From: Phlyctochytrium arcticum
Lineage: Eukaryota; Chytridiomycota; Chytridiomycetes; Chytridiales; Chytridiaceae
NCBI GenBank assembly: GCA_025602905.1
Contig: JAHLKI010000001.1
Coordinates: 2,294,001 to 2,358,000, forward strand
Reading direction: 5' to 3'
Length of the DNA stretch: 64,000 nt
Shown here in pieces: positions 46,188 through 58,300 of this stretch. The notes beneath the pieces were generated by a model. The model ran no database searches. It was not told the origin of the DNA and worked only from the letters and a program-made list of their open reading frames with translations. Every line of letters begins with the position of its first letter. The stretch's first letter is position 1. The position numbers and the translations under genes are program-made.

Positions 46188-47588
46188 TCACTTGAGGGGC
46201 GGGAAATCAAGTGTATACCAAGAGCGATGTTGGCGAGGCCCTTTGGGAGCGCGCTCGGCTTTGCGGACGAACTTGTCTAAAATACCAAATTTGCTTGCAG
46301 CCTGGAAATAAGGGCATATGGTTATTAGATTCGCGCGTCCATTTACGATAACCTCAACAACAAGCATAGTTACCTGGAAGACAGCAAGCAGTTGATTGCG
46401 TGCCGTGACTCCTTGAGGCGGCTTTAGGATGGTCGTCTGATCCACGGGAGTGCCCCAATACCCCGAAAACCGGGCAAACTCCCCCCAATCGAGTCTATCA
46501 GACCAGTCATATATACCATCCCACGTGTTCCAGGCCAAGAAGCGGGTGTAGCGGCGACCATCTGGCTGGTCATAGGTGAAAAGGTCCGTCTGGAGATCCA
46601 CAACGTCCGCAATCATGATATATTGCACTGATCCGAGTGTCAGGACAGGGGATATCCGTGATACAAACGCAAATGTGTCATCTATATTCTTGTGTGTCCC
46701 TTCATTTGCGTAATTGGCATGAGAGTGCAATGCTGCATAAATGATAGGATGTTGGTCAACGAAACGGAACGTCGATGCGGGAAGCCATTCGGCCGCCGAA
46801 TGTTGGGACATTGCAATCTGCAGAATAGTAAGCTGTCTGGATGTCTTTCTTAAGTCACGCAGTCATTCATACCCGTTCTAAGGGCGGTATCGTTTCTGAG
46901 GTGCCACCTAGCCAGACGCCATCTAGCTGCACGGTGATGTGCTCCCTACAGCTGATTAGCTCATGCTGGTAGAAGAAGGATACCTTGACTTACCAATCGC
47001 CGTTATGATAAGCAATACCGCACCACTCAAAATTCTCAATACCCTCACGCACAAATGACTTGAGACCGCTCCAGATACCCGAACGGAAGCCTTGGCAGCC
47101 GTTGACTGGATAAAAGAACCAATACTGAAAGGAAAGAGAGTTTGCTTCATTACAAGGCGCCTAAGTGTGCAACCCTTCCAACCCACCTGCAAGTAGGTCT
47201 TGTTGCCGGGTCCGTGCTGCACAACATGTCCCACAATCTTTGCCTTTACTATCCCGCCCTCCTGTACCCCATTGCCGTGCCAGAGTTCAGGGGGAACTAT
47301 CAACGTGCGATTGTCTTTATCCAGCTTTGAGGCCTTGAAAGTTTCTTGAGGGTCGGCCGGTTTCCATCGGTCTCGCGGATGTAGCTGAACTAATGGTGCA
47401 TAGAAGGCAAGAAGGGCGGCCCTCTCGTCCGCGGATAAACTTTGGGGTTGTGAATATGTTCCGAATTGAGTTTGTAGACTCTCCACTTCCTCGTCGGTAA
47501 GACGGTCATCGTCAGTAACCGCCAAACTTGATTGGACGCAAAGTGTGAGGACCAGGGCAGCGACGACAGACAACAAAGTAAACTTCAT
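46188..47588 (-). CDS. Secreted Vps62-like protein
   Basis: Exons complement(46188..46301, 46374..46817, 46873..46945, 46994..47124, 47187..47588) give 387 aa. Residues 1-23 form a signal peptide (MKFTLLSVVAALVLTLCVQSSLA). The mature part has Vps62/DUF946-type blocks: ALLAFYAPLVQLHPRDRW, YWFFYPVNGCQGF, WCGIAYHNGDWEHITVQLDG and ALHSHANYANEGTH. Fungal Vps62-like proteins were named from a yeast vacuolar-sorting screen and have no known activity; the His/Asp-rich conserved blocks suggest a metal-binding or lectin-like fold. The start at 47588 is the first ATG and gives a clean signal peptide. Confidence 0.82.
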
Positions 47589-47933
47589 GGCCAAAAAGAG
47601 CCGTTCGGGCTAGCAGTCCTTCTCCGCAACGTCTTCACTTTCTATGACGGCAGTCTTATTTGACAAAGCTTGAGTTATGGGTCTAATTTGCGAATTCTTG
47701 GGATGTTGTGGAGAGCCGAACGACTCGTACAAATCAACGGCAAAAAGACCACTGGTCTTTCCTATAGAAGCTGGCACACCTATCAGTTAACGCGTTGGAG
47801 CAGAGTCGTAGGGTTTCGAAGAAGACAAAGGTCGGGGGTACTAAGTCGTCGACGGGAGATAATTGCTGGAAATTTTTGACATGAAAGTTTGGAATCGGAG
47901 CCAGCGGATGTCATCAAGAATTTGGGGTCTTTC
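47589..47933. promoter_or_regulatory. Divergent promoter region
   Basis: 345 bp between the Vps62-like start (minus) and the first in-frame ATG of the TAF1A gene. The TAF1A frame is open a little upstream (to about 47880) without ATG, so an extra short first exon cannot be excluded. Confidence 0.35.
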
Positions 47934-50387
47934 ATGACTGTGCCCGCATCCGATGACCAACTTAAATATTTTGACAGTGTTTTCCCATGGGATCGAAAAG
48001 GTCAGCGACACAATTTCCCAGCGATTATGCTCCAGTTCCCAAACCGGAAATCACTCTCACAACATCAATTCATTCACACCAACGCACTTAACCATGTTCT
48101 CCGCGGCTTTCTTCTTCCAACGAATGAGGCGCTTGTTGATTTCGACCGGGATCTCTACCAGACCTTCTACAACGCTGCGTACACGCTCATAAGACGACCC
48201 AAGCAGCCCGATCTCATAAAAGGCCTTGCTGTCGCACAAACTCAAGATTTGATCTGGAAAGCGGGATTGGAGTTGCTGGCGCGAAAGGCTCCGTATCAGG
48301 CGAATTTGGAAGGGCTTGACGAGGCTGACGAAGATGTGGACAGTTTCCTCAGTCAGAATACTGGACAAAACGATAAAGCTGCGAGAAGAGCAAGGGCGCA
48401 CAATTTGAGAATCAGCAATGCTAGAAAGCTGTTAAAGTTCATGACGCAACTGGGGTCGGTAGCTAAGGCAATCGTACGTGTTAATGTTCCAGCCTCATCT
48501 AGAACGATCACTAAATGGTGATTATTGCAGTCAGTGGATCATCTCAAAGAACAGCTCCTTTACCTCATGCTGTTTGGGATGCTAGATAGCGCTTATGATC
48601 GGTTTCAGTCGTACGTATGTCGCAGACCGAGCGCGTAAAGGGGCGACTCATCGAGACGTTGTCCTAGATATATTCAAAAGCATCCCTACAATGAGGATGC
48701 AGAGCTGGTGGGGTACTGTGGATTGATATGTTACTTAATGTGGTTGCGGGATATGAAGATCTCGGAGCTTGACCGGGCATCGGTGGGGAAAAGGTTTCTT
48801 GATGAGCGACAATTTACGGACGAGTCGGGGCCATTTCCTGAGTTACCGTCAAATGCCGATTTGAGTTCAAGGTTTTATCTGGAGGGCTTGCAGTACTTTC
48901 AAGTCTCGTTTGACATCAACCCCACCAACGACCTGTTCCTCTTTCACCACATTCATATGCTACTGGCTGCTCGACGCGTCGAGGCTTGTCGCACCCTAAT
49001 CGAAGGTTTTATAGAGCGAAATCCAAACAATGTAAATGTTTACCAGTACCTATACTTTCTTCTTGACAAATATTACACCGATTCCGGATCCAATGTCTAT
49101 ATCGCCGAAGCCATCTTCAACAAGGATCCTTTAAGCACACCTCAAACATCTCTGATACCCATCATTACGCATTACGAAGCGGTCGCTTCAGACTCCTTGC
49201 GATCGGATGATATGAATGATGACACGGACAATGCTGAGTCGACGCAAGCATATTCGCATATTTTATCGATACTAGCGCAAAGGCTTGACTATGACCAGGG
49301 AGAACCATGGATGTGGGTCAAACTAGCGGTCACACTTACACAGTTGCAAGATGCACAGGACAATCCCATGGAAGAGATGTGGAAGTCTCGACGCGATCTT
49401 TGGCCATCACTGCACTTTTCCTACTTTGATAAATCACTCCCACAGGAGCATGCCATTATCAAAGGAATCTGCGCCCTTCTCATGTTCCCTGATTCTTACC
49501 CAGCTCTAGCCTGGCCCAGCACCTGCGACATCTCCCCGGATAACTTGAAACGCGAGTCGCTTGCGATATTGGAGTTCCATGGGGTCTCCAAAGAGGATTT
49601 TTTTACCACATCCCCCAGACCTTTGGCGTCCTGCTTCCTACCACTAACGGTAGCGCGTGAAGAAGAGCGACATGGACTGCACGGATCTATCGAGAGGGTC
49701 GATGGCCTGGGCGGCATTTTTGACATGTTCAATGAGGAGCTCTCTCGGACCGAAGGCACCACAGAGGAACTTAACAGCATGGAAGCGAACACGGCTAGTG
49801 TGCTCCCAAGCACTATCGATTCACATTTGCCGCCAGATACTTTTGTTATTGACATCGAAGCACCCCTGCCGTCCGGTAACATGTTCAATGAGGAGCTCTG
49901 TCGGACCGAAGGCACCGCGGAGGAACATGACAGCATGGAAGCGAATACGGCTAGTGTGCTCCTAAGCGCTATCGATTCAAATTTACCGCCAGATACCCCC
50001 GTTATTGACATTGAAGCGCCCCTGCCGTCCGGTGATGCGCCCACTCCCCGGAAGAAAAAGAAATCCAAAAAATCAAAGAGTTCCAAAAAGGAGCGTACTC
50101 CTAAGAAGCGGAAGCGGGTTATAGAGGACGATCATTCCGCTGCAGAAGAGTACTCGAGACCTGAATTTGAGAAGGAAACATTACCGGAACCCCAACCGGT
50201 AACACCAAAGCGAGCAGTGAAGAAGCAGAAGCGCGAATGTGAATCAAAGATTAGCATTGCAAAGTGCCCACCTTCATCTGCCACACAAACAGTGAAGGAT
50301 TCACTGAGAAAAACCCCACCAAGATCGGCTAAGACCCCGCAATATTATGGGATTCCAGATATTTTCAATAGTATCTTGAAAAAATAG
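47934..50387 (+). CDS. TAF1A: RNA polymerase I selectivity factor subunit TAF1A (Rrn11-type)
   Basis: Exons 47934..48473, 48531..48610 and 48668..50387 give 779 aa. The helical-repeat core matches TAF1A of the SL1/core factor, which recruits Pol I to rDNA promoters: LIWKAGLELLARKAP, LKEQLLYLMLFGMLDSAYDRF, NVNVYQYLYFLLDK and, most diagnostic, WKSRRDLWPSLHFSYFD (about residue 450). Residues ~480-779 form an extra acidic then Lys-rich tail (KKKKSKKSKSSKKERTPKK). The tail contains a 52-residue tandem duplication (see 49723-50034). The start codon is uncertain: 47934 is the first ATG in frame, but conserved-looking sequence extends upstream. The gene is convergent with the next one, 15 bp apart. 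Confidence 0.8.
49723..50034 (+). repeat. 156-bp tandem duplication inside TAF1A
   Basis: Two adjacent units, 49723-49878 and 49879-50034, are nearly identical and in frame, each encoding 52 residues (NMFNEELxRTEG ... VIDIEAPLPSG). Roughly one position in ten differs, so the duplication is fairly recent. Confidence 0.9.
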
Positions 50388-50402
50388 ATTATGTTCAAGC
50401 AT

Positions 50403-53156
50403 TTACATTGTAGCACACGTGCAGCAGGTACAAGAGGAAGAGTGCGCGGAACCAGTTTGAGAATGCCCGATATTCGGCCGCATCTTCAGCTTCTGGATGG
50501 CTGGCTGCGGCGTTTGCGGCCGCCGATCCTGCCAATTGCCAATATTCCAGTCACACACCCCGCACGAGTCACCAAGGTTCAATGCCTTTTCTGCGATACC
50601 CTGAATGATACCCCGAAAGGCAAACGGCGGCTGGCGCCGGCTTGGATCAGCCATGTACCGCATTTGTGTGTCCTCCTTGGCCGACTTGCAATGCGTGTGG
50701 TATTTTGACGCAATGCTACCGGGTCTTGCGCGCTCATTAGAATTTGCTGGCCCCTTTGCGGCAATATACGCTGGGACACGATACAATTGCGCGTCACGAT
50801 GACCTTGATTTTTCGATCGTCGCTCCGGGGACGGAAATCGCGTTGGTGGAGACGATGATTGATCCAATGGGGTTGGTGATGATTGACGCAGAACGGGGTG
50901 GGTTTCGGACAGGGACGTTTCCTCGCCACCAATGGGTAGAGTTTCTAGGTGTTGCGCGATTATGGTCATTAGCCGAGGACTTTTGTCCCGTGCAGCAACT
51001 AATATGTCATGCAACCTGCCCAGTTTGGCTTCAATGTCATTCTGTTTAAGTATCAGTACCAGAATCACATTCGATGTATGTTGAGTAAATCCCACGTACA
51101 TGTAAAACGCGAAGCTTTTGCCGCACTTCACGTGCTATCCGCTCTCTGCCCGTCCGTGCGAATTTTATCCTCAGCAAAGGCTGCCATCTTTTACTTGGTA
51201 GAATCCTTTGCGTAATAATGAATGTTCCCCGCTGTGTCGTTCCGTTTCTATACAGCTTTGTTTCGTCCCATCGTAAATCGAGGTGAGCTTCATAGCATTC
51301 ATCGTCGACAGAACATTGTTCAATCAAGTCGTCGTACAACACGTTCAAAACTCGCTCCACCTTGGTGGCCGCAGGTTTTTTGATGGGCTGGTCAGGATCG
51401 GAGGTTTGGGCATATCGCGGTTGCTCGACCATGTTCATACCCTGGGCCATGGCTTCGAGCCGATCTTCTGAAAGGTCTTCTGAGGTGTAGTGCAAAAAGG
51501 GATAAGAGGGATGACAGAGTGTAATGACGTGTACTGTGGCCGATTTCCGGAAGAGTGTAAAATGGTAGTTGTCTGGGTTGTCGTTGGTATCGTGGGGCGC
51601 CAGCCAGCTGGCCGTTACTTGGTCCGGAGGAGGTTGACCACATTGGAAGTAATGTTTCACTTTGCGATCCTGATGGTGTATGTCTGTATGAGCGATCGGA
51701 ACGGGACGCGGAGTGTTACGGATATGAAGCGGGACGGACTTGGAACGAATGACTACGCATTTTGAGTTAGGCCCGAATTGTACCCTTCCACATCGGCCCA
51801 CTTGAACGTACCTTCCATTTCGGGACTCTTCTGGGTCGACAAGAGAAAGGCCTTCTTCCTGGTATCGTCTGGCAAACGGACGTCCCAGCCGGTCTTGGGC
51901 TTACCGTCTATATCATACGCCGGTACTGGTTCCAGATATCGCTTGACGGCTGATACCCATTCAGCCGGTTGGTTGATGGGGGCGGGGGCATAACCTCCAA
52001 CGTGTGACACCAGTATGCTTGGCTGGTGGCGCGTTATGAGTTCGAGGGTCTGAATCAGGGCAGTGGAAACATTGTCGTGGTGCAACTGCGCAAATGAGAG
52101 TGCCCTGTCAATACGTGCCATATGGTCATGAGACTCGTGCATTACGTACTTTGAGCAGCAAAAAGTCATCCTGAACAGTGGCTACAAGCTGGTCCCACTT
52201 GATAGGCACGAACTCTAGCGTTAGCAGCTCCATTTGCCGTTCATTTCGCACAATTTCAAAAAAGGTCAAAGTTGCTGTTCGCTCAGTGCGATTCGTCTCC
52301 ATTCGTATTGGAAATCTAATCAGCTCTTAGTTTTTGCAGCTTTAATAACGACGAGCTGAGTGTTTTACCGTTCTCTATCCGCAATTCCCGAGTTGATGCG
52401 CTCCTTTAGCATTTTCCCAAACTCGACAAACATAGCCTCCCCAACCGCCTCGTCCTCTGAGTCATCATCCACATCGTCGTGCTTGTTTTTCCTCCCCCAC
52501 GCCTCCTCTGCCTTTTCAGCCTTCTTAGTCTCTCGCGCCTCCCTTCGAGTATAGCGATCCATCCACCAACCAGCAGATCGAGCCAGAGTTCGGAAGCTGA
52601 ATGGTGTACAGGCATATCTCCACCTGGAAAATGGATCCTTTGTATCTACGAGCGTGATGAGGTGTTGCTGAGGATAGGTACCGGGTAGAAAGACGTCCAG
52701 TGATAGGCGGAGATTGGTGGTGGTCCCGAGGTTTCGGATTTTTAGTGATGCTGGAGGGGAAGCCCAGTTTTCCACTGTAATGTTACGGATCCATTTGGGG
52801 GTACGCAGAACCCGTCCGCTTCTAACAGCAAAGGGTGGATGTTTTATACGATCCCAGGCCAGTCCAAATGTTGATTCAGATTCTCCTTGTGTGACATTTC
52901 CCAGATCAACCTTTCTTGCAAAGGATGGGAATATATGAGCATGGACTATTTTGCCTCTTGGGACAAGTGGCTGCTGGCCATATGGTCGGACAAGTCCTGT
53001 TCCGACGTCGTAAGTGACATTATCCGTAGAATGGGTGAGACGGTCAAAGGCTTGGTCATATCCTCGATCTCGATGAAGGTGTATTTTTGCATTTTGTGAC
53101 GCTAAGTTGCTCTGATCCGATATGAGGAACGGATCTTGGAAGGACAAGTCTCGCAT
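50403..53156 (-). CDS. Unrecognised 839-aa protein
   Basis: Five exons, complement(50403..51041, 51100..51752, 51812..52085, 52150..52315, 52369..53156). All junctions are GT-AG and keep one frame, which supports a real gene. The N-terminal ~260 residues look beta-rich and globular (PRGKIVHAHIFPSF, RNITVENWASPPASLKIRNLG), followed by an acidic/basic stretch (AEEAWGRKNKHDDVDDDSEDE). The middle contains conserved-looking helices (KVERVLNVLYDDLIEQC) and an Arg-rich segment before a short coiled coil (DIEAKLGRLHDILVAARDK). The C-terminus is disordered and ends in a Cys-rich SSSCTCCTCATM. I cannot name a family. No signal peptide or TM. Its neighbours (TAF1A, zinc-finger protein, KAP3) do not reveal a role. 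Confidence 0.7.
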
Positions 53157-54003
53157 TATTTTTGCAAAAAGAAGGAAATATGGCTACAGTTGCTGGCCAT
53201 TCGCTGGCATTTAGGCTTCAGCATATCATTCTTTTTAATTTAACTGTCTTGGTAACTTTCGAAGATGATAGTTTGGTAATGCCCTTACGCGTTGAGCCCG
53301 ACGCGTAGCTACAGTAGTACCAACAGCTCATGTTCTGCAAATTTCTCACTATCGAGCAGTACAGTTTAAAGAATGGGCTGACGGGGTATGGGAGTTTATA
53401 TGCGAGCTAACAACGTAACTGGCACGAGTCTCAGCTGTTACCCGATTATCACCAAGGACTAGTCCACAGTCGCGACAAGGGAGGTTATACATGCTTAAAA
53501 TGTACGGCCTTTTTCCGCAAGCTGTGCCTAGGTGAACGGCTGGGTTTGCGAATGACTGGAAGAGTCGATTATTGTCAGGATCAAGTTGCCAGGTGTATAC
53601 TGTAGTTATCGGTTTGGAAAACGCAAACGAGATGCCGTCCTTAGATCTGAAGTCGGAGTTTGGGCCTGTGGCGCGGTACCGACTGCGCCGCAGGTATCTC
53701 GTGGGCCAGTCGTGGCTTCAACTGGGCTTCAAGGCTCAATTGCAAGCGGCAAACTCTGGCAAGTCCACGCTGAACAAAACGACATTCCGCATATACTTGA
53801 GTAGGCGAGCGAACGAGGTCTGGTCCATTTTTGACGCTGGGAAGAAGTCATCAACGCCCGACTCATCAGCACCTTCAGTTTATCGTGGTTTTTCAAATAG
53901 CCAGTCGCATTAGTGTAAATTCACTTTATTTCGCGAGCGTTGAGGGAAACTGTCAGCTGAAGGAAGACGGCAGAGGAATCGGCAAAGTAAAACAAGAGTC
54001 GGT
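53157..54003. other. Divergent intergenic region
   Basis: 847 bp between two divergent starts. ORFs near 53572-53913 overlap in two frames and lack a credible ATG or domain. I regard the stretch as promoter sequence for both genes. Confidence 0.4.
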
Positions 54004-55009
54004 ATGGGTGATCGGAATATGAAGCCAGGTGACTGGATCTGTGGAAGTTGCCAAACACACAACTTTGCAAGCCGCTCGCTGTGTTTTTCTTGTCAAGCAC
54101 CAGGGCGACCGGGAGCGACGTCGGGGGGGTTTGGGGTGGGGCCGGCAACAGGAATGAAGCCGGGGGACTGGTTGTGCCCAAGACCAACGTGTAAATTCCA
54201 GAATTTCAGCTCGCGGCAAGAATGTATGAGATGTGGAAGTCAAAAGCCGGGAACAACGGCTGGAGGTGCGGGCGTTATGGCTGGACATGGTAGGCCGACA
54301 CAAGGCGTGCCTTCCAAGGTGTTACCGGGGGATTGGTTTTGCAATCAGTGCAATATAAACAACTTTGCGTCCCGAACACGTTGTATGCAATGTGGTGGGC
54401 CGAATACTGGTGGGGGCAGGACCATCGATAGACCAGGGGATTGGAGCTGCCCGAACGACAGCTGTCGGTATCACAACTTTAGCAGGTAGGTCAGGTTATC
54501 CGAGACGGCTCTTTGACCGCACCCTGACACTCCTCCCAGTCGAACGGAGTGCTACCGTTGTGGAACGGCCAAGGGACCCGGGCAAGGTCCTAGCAATTCG
54601 TCATCTCCTGGATTCGGAGGGTCCAGTGGACGACCAATAGCTCAGATGAAGCCCGGAGACTGGCTCTGTCCGAATTCTGGATGCGGATTCCATAATTTTG
54701 CACGGTGAGTCTACCATGGCTTCCCTCGGAGTCAGCATGCACTAATAATCTCACTTTTTTAGGAGAGAAGCATGTGGACAATGTAGTACTCCAGCTCCTG
54801 TCTCTAACCAGTCTGGAGAAGGAGAACATCGCCAGTCGACAGATAATGCCAATACCCCTGCTCCCCCTGGGACGAGTCCCGTCCCCTTCCCTGCATATGG
54901 CCAATCTCTCTTCGCACAGGGTCATGAATTTGCAGCTTTAGGAGGATATGGAAGCTACCCTGCTGGAACTCCACCGGCAGCCAACCCGGACCAGCAGAAC
55001 AATTCGTAG
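54004..55009 (+). CDS. Protein with five RanBP2-type zinc fingers
   Basis: Exons 54004..54485, 54540..54704 and 54763..55009 give 297 aa. Five RanBP2-type fingers each start PGDW: ~residues 9-30, 53-76, 104-126, 142-165 and 204-227. Fingers 1 and 3 use C-x2-C first pairs (ICGSC, FCNQC), fingers 2, 4 and 5 use C-x4-C (LCPRPTC, SCPNDSC, LCPNSGC); all have the NF(A/S) spacer and C-x2-C end. Linkers are Gly/Pro-rich. Fingers 4 and 5 are each interrupted by an intron at the Arg codon. The tail is Gln/Asn/Pro-rich with YGSYPAG. Such arrays bind single-stranded RNA (ZRANB2/FUS type) or ubiquitin; RNA binding is likelier here. Confidence 0.9.
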
Positions 55010-55363
55010 TTAGTGCTTTAGGAATTCGTGACCAGGATGTTTGCCTTGGTCGCTTTATTTAGATGTATGTAGCTTGGGGGGATGTTGGGGATTTTATTGT
55101 TACTTCATGATGACTGAGTAGGTCGTGGGAAGCGGCGTACGTTTTCTGATCATAGGGGTTTTCTTTTCTTGTAATTTCTTTCGGCACTTCTTGGTTCGCC
55201 TTGATGGGAAAGATTTGTGTGGCTTGTGTCTTCTCGTAAGCGTCGGAATTGTCGAAACTCTCAAAACTAGCCTCCTGTTGAGAGCTGCCCAGAGCTGCTG
55301 CGGACAACAGTAATAACATATACCCACTCTCACTGCTATCCGTTGTCTTCACCTTCAGTACAC
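55010..55363. other. Intergenic spacer / KAP3 promoter
   Basis: 354 bp between the zinc-finger gene stop and the KAP3 ATG on the same strand. Nothing else is recognised; minus-strand ORFs here are chance. Confidence 0.4.
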
Positions 55364-58300
55364 ATGTCGACCCAGGACGATCTCGAATCATTCCATTTGA
55401 AAAAGTATTGAGGAAATTGGAAATATGTATCTCGAGAATCTCACATAAGTCGGAACTTGTCTAGAAAGATCATACCTGGCCACATAGATGTACATCCCAC
55501 CGACAGTGCCATTGTGGTGCACTATACGGTACAGGCCAGTATTACCAGCGAGTATGGGCAACCTGTCATTGGTGATCGCAAAGCGATGCAAAAAATGTGA
55601 GGGCTTATGAGACGCAATTGAAGAGACTGTACCCAGGCTGAGACTGACAACGTTGACATGGCAGAATACGAATCAAGGCCCTTCATTCCGGCTCCAATCT
55701 TACCGCTCTGGCCCAAGAAGTGGTAGATAAGTGCAAGCTGGTCCATCCGTCACAAACCCGGGAGGTGGAGCAAGTGTTGTACTACCTGCAGCAACGACAG
55801 GAAGGCGAAGGAGGGGAAGACGGTAAGTTGCTATGCTATCTTACTGTCCCGAGATTCTGGGGCATGACGGTCTGTTGTTCCAGCGATGGTTTCGAACCGG
55901 GAATGGCTGCGCAGGCAGATGGTCGATCAGAAGAAGGACGATGAGAGCAACAAGCGATCGCTGGACGATGAGGTATACAGTTTCCCCCCGCGAGTCGCTG
56001 ATTCCTCATGTGCTGAGATGTACATGTATCTAGCTTGAGCCACCATCGGTTGAGAATATCGAGCAGTATATCGAAGGTCTCTACGAGGAAATCCCTGACA
56101 AAATCAAATCCACCCGCTATGTGATCGAGCTCGCAAGGGACCATGAGAATCTGGAAACACTCGTCACAAATGGTTGGCAGGGCAAAGCGTATCCTTCTTT
56201 GGCATCCAGGCAGCTCACCCAAGTCTTCGTTCACTAGATGCTCTCATGTCTGCCCTCTCGCGCGTCCTCCGTGAAGACAGTCGCAAATCGACTTCGCTGA
56301 ACACCAACATCATCACTATATTTTACTGCTTCTCGCAGTTTCCGCAGTATCAGGGAGCCATAACCGCGCACAAAGTCGGCGATATGTGCTTGCGGATTGT
56401 GGAGATGGAAATGAAGCGATTTGCCATTTGGGTATCTGATCTGAAAGCCGTTGAGACCCGATGTTAGTACCAAAAACCCCCGTACCTTGGGAGCTTCGGG
56501 TTCTGACAAAAGAGTAGGTGCTCGATCAACAGACAAGGCGAATATAGCGGAGCTAGAGCAAGAGCATGGCAAATTTCAGGCCATGGTGCAAAAGCAGGAT
56601 CAGCTTCTGTTAGGTATGGCGAGCGCGGGAATTTAGCGCAGCGGTCTTCTGATTATGATTGTAGTGTCATTTCATCTGCTCTTGAACCTTGCTCAAGACC
56701 CATCTATCGAGCCTAAAATGGTTAAACGTGGCATCTCCAAGCTGCTGGTCAGCATGATGGATCGCCAAACACCAGAATTGCTCATTCTTGTAGTGGGTTT
56801 TTTGAAACGACTAAGCATCATTCGAGACAATAAAGATGAGCTTGTCAAAGTACGCATTACACCACTTAGAGCATGTGTCCGTATGTTTGGCTAAAGTCCA
56901 TTTGGCAGATGGGCGATGATTTACTCACGAAACTTGACCGCCTCATTCCATCTGATCACCCAGTACGTCCATGGGAATTTACTGACCCTTTGAGGGCCTT
57001 CAGCTAATATATATTTTGACAGCCATTACAACATCTTACCCTCCGTTTCATACTGAATCTTACGCACGATAGCATGTTTCGATCCGCTTTAATCCGCAAA
57101 CCGTTTCTGGCGAAGCTCGTTTCTCTTTTAGATGTATCAATCGCCACGCCGGCGTTGAAGAGTACCACCAATCTTTTGCTGCAGCTTTTGTATATGCTGA
57201 CAATAGATGACCGCGGGCGGGTAGCACTAGCTAGCGTGGAGATCGGGAGCTTGGTACGACAATTTTTTTCCCACGCAATTTTGAATGCCAATTAACGTGA
57301 TTTTGTCAATCTAGCTAATTCGTTTGATCCTCGCCCAGTCCCCCCACACATCGGGCAATTCGCCATCACTATCAGCTGAGCGTTTACCGCTCATGGCTCT
57401 TTCTATAAATATCGCCTGCAATCCACGGACGGTCGCCCCACTGCTAGCGGACAACAGCCTCAAGTTCTTAATGAAGCGCGTCCTAAAGAATCGTGACCCG
57501 TTGTTGCTTAAGATGCTGAAAGGCGTTGCCGGGTGCGGCGATGTGTATAGAATGCATTTCCTTGTATGTCAAGTCGGAATCGTTTTCTGGGACTATCACT
57601 TAACCGGGTTTGTGCAGGACTACATCGATGATCTAATGCACACTCTTTTCCGCAACACGAATCAACCTGAAATAATGGTTGAGATACTTGGGATCTTGTC
57701 ATCACTGAATATTCCAGATTTTGACTTTGCAAAGCTGGCCGAGACGTATAGCTTACTGGACTTTATCGCCGAGCACCTAAATAACTCAATTGCCGCAGTT
57801 GCTGTGGGAAGTCAGGACGATCTACTTACGAACACGGCAATGAAGCTGCTCTCCGGACATAATCTGGGTGGAAGTGGAGGTTCTGTGGCCAAAGGGGGGA
57901 CCGCTTCGCCTGCCGGTTCTGCATTTGGAGCGGCCACCCCGACCGGTCCGATGGAAGGCCTCTCTGGGAGTTTGGCTGCAGATGATGACATTACGCTGGA
58001 AATCGTGTGTCTTCTGGGCGTCATGGCCAACGATGAAAATATAGGCCCAATGGTGGCTCGGACTGATATAATACCTATGCTGATGGAGTTGATGATTGGT
58101 ATGTCACTGGCGCAACAACTACCTATTGGCGCGTCCAGTCTGACCAACTGTATTCGATAGCCAAAGAAGACGACGACGAGATTATCCTGCAGATTATATA
58201 TTGTGCCTACCAGTTCCTACTCTCAGACAGCACCCGAACGTTACTGATAAATAAAACACGTAAGATACCTCTGACTTTTTCAGTGAAATTGTTTACTAAA

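Noticed and set aside
49496..50086. 196-codon minus-strand ORF
   Set aside because: Antisense to TAF1A, and it mirrors the tandem duplication; no independent support.
53572..53913. 113-codon ORF upstream of the zinc-finger gene
   Set aside because: No ATG at its start, overlaps another ORF, and shows no family or splice evidence.
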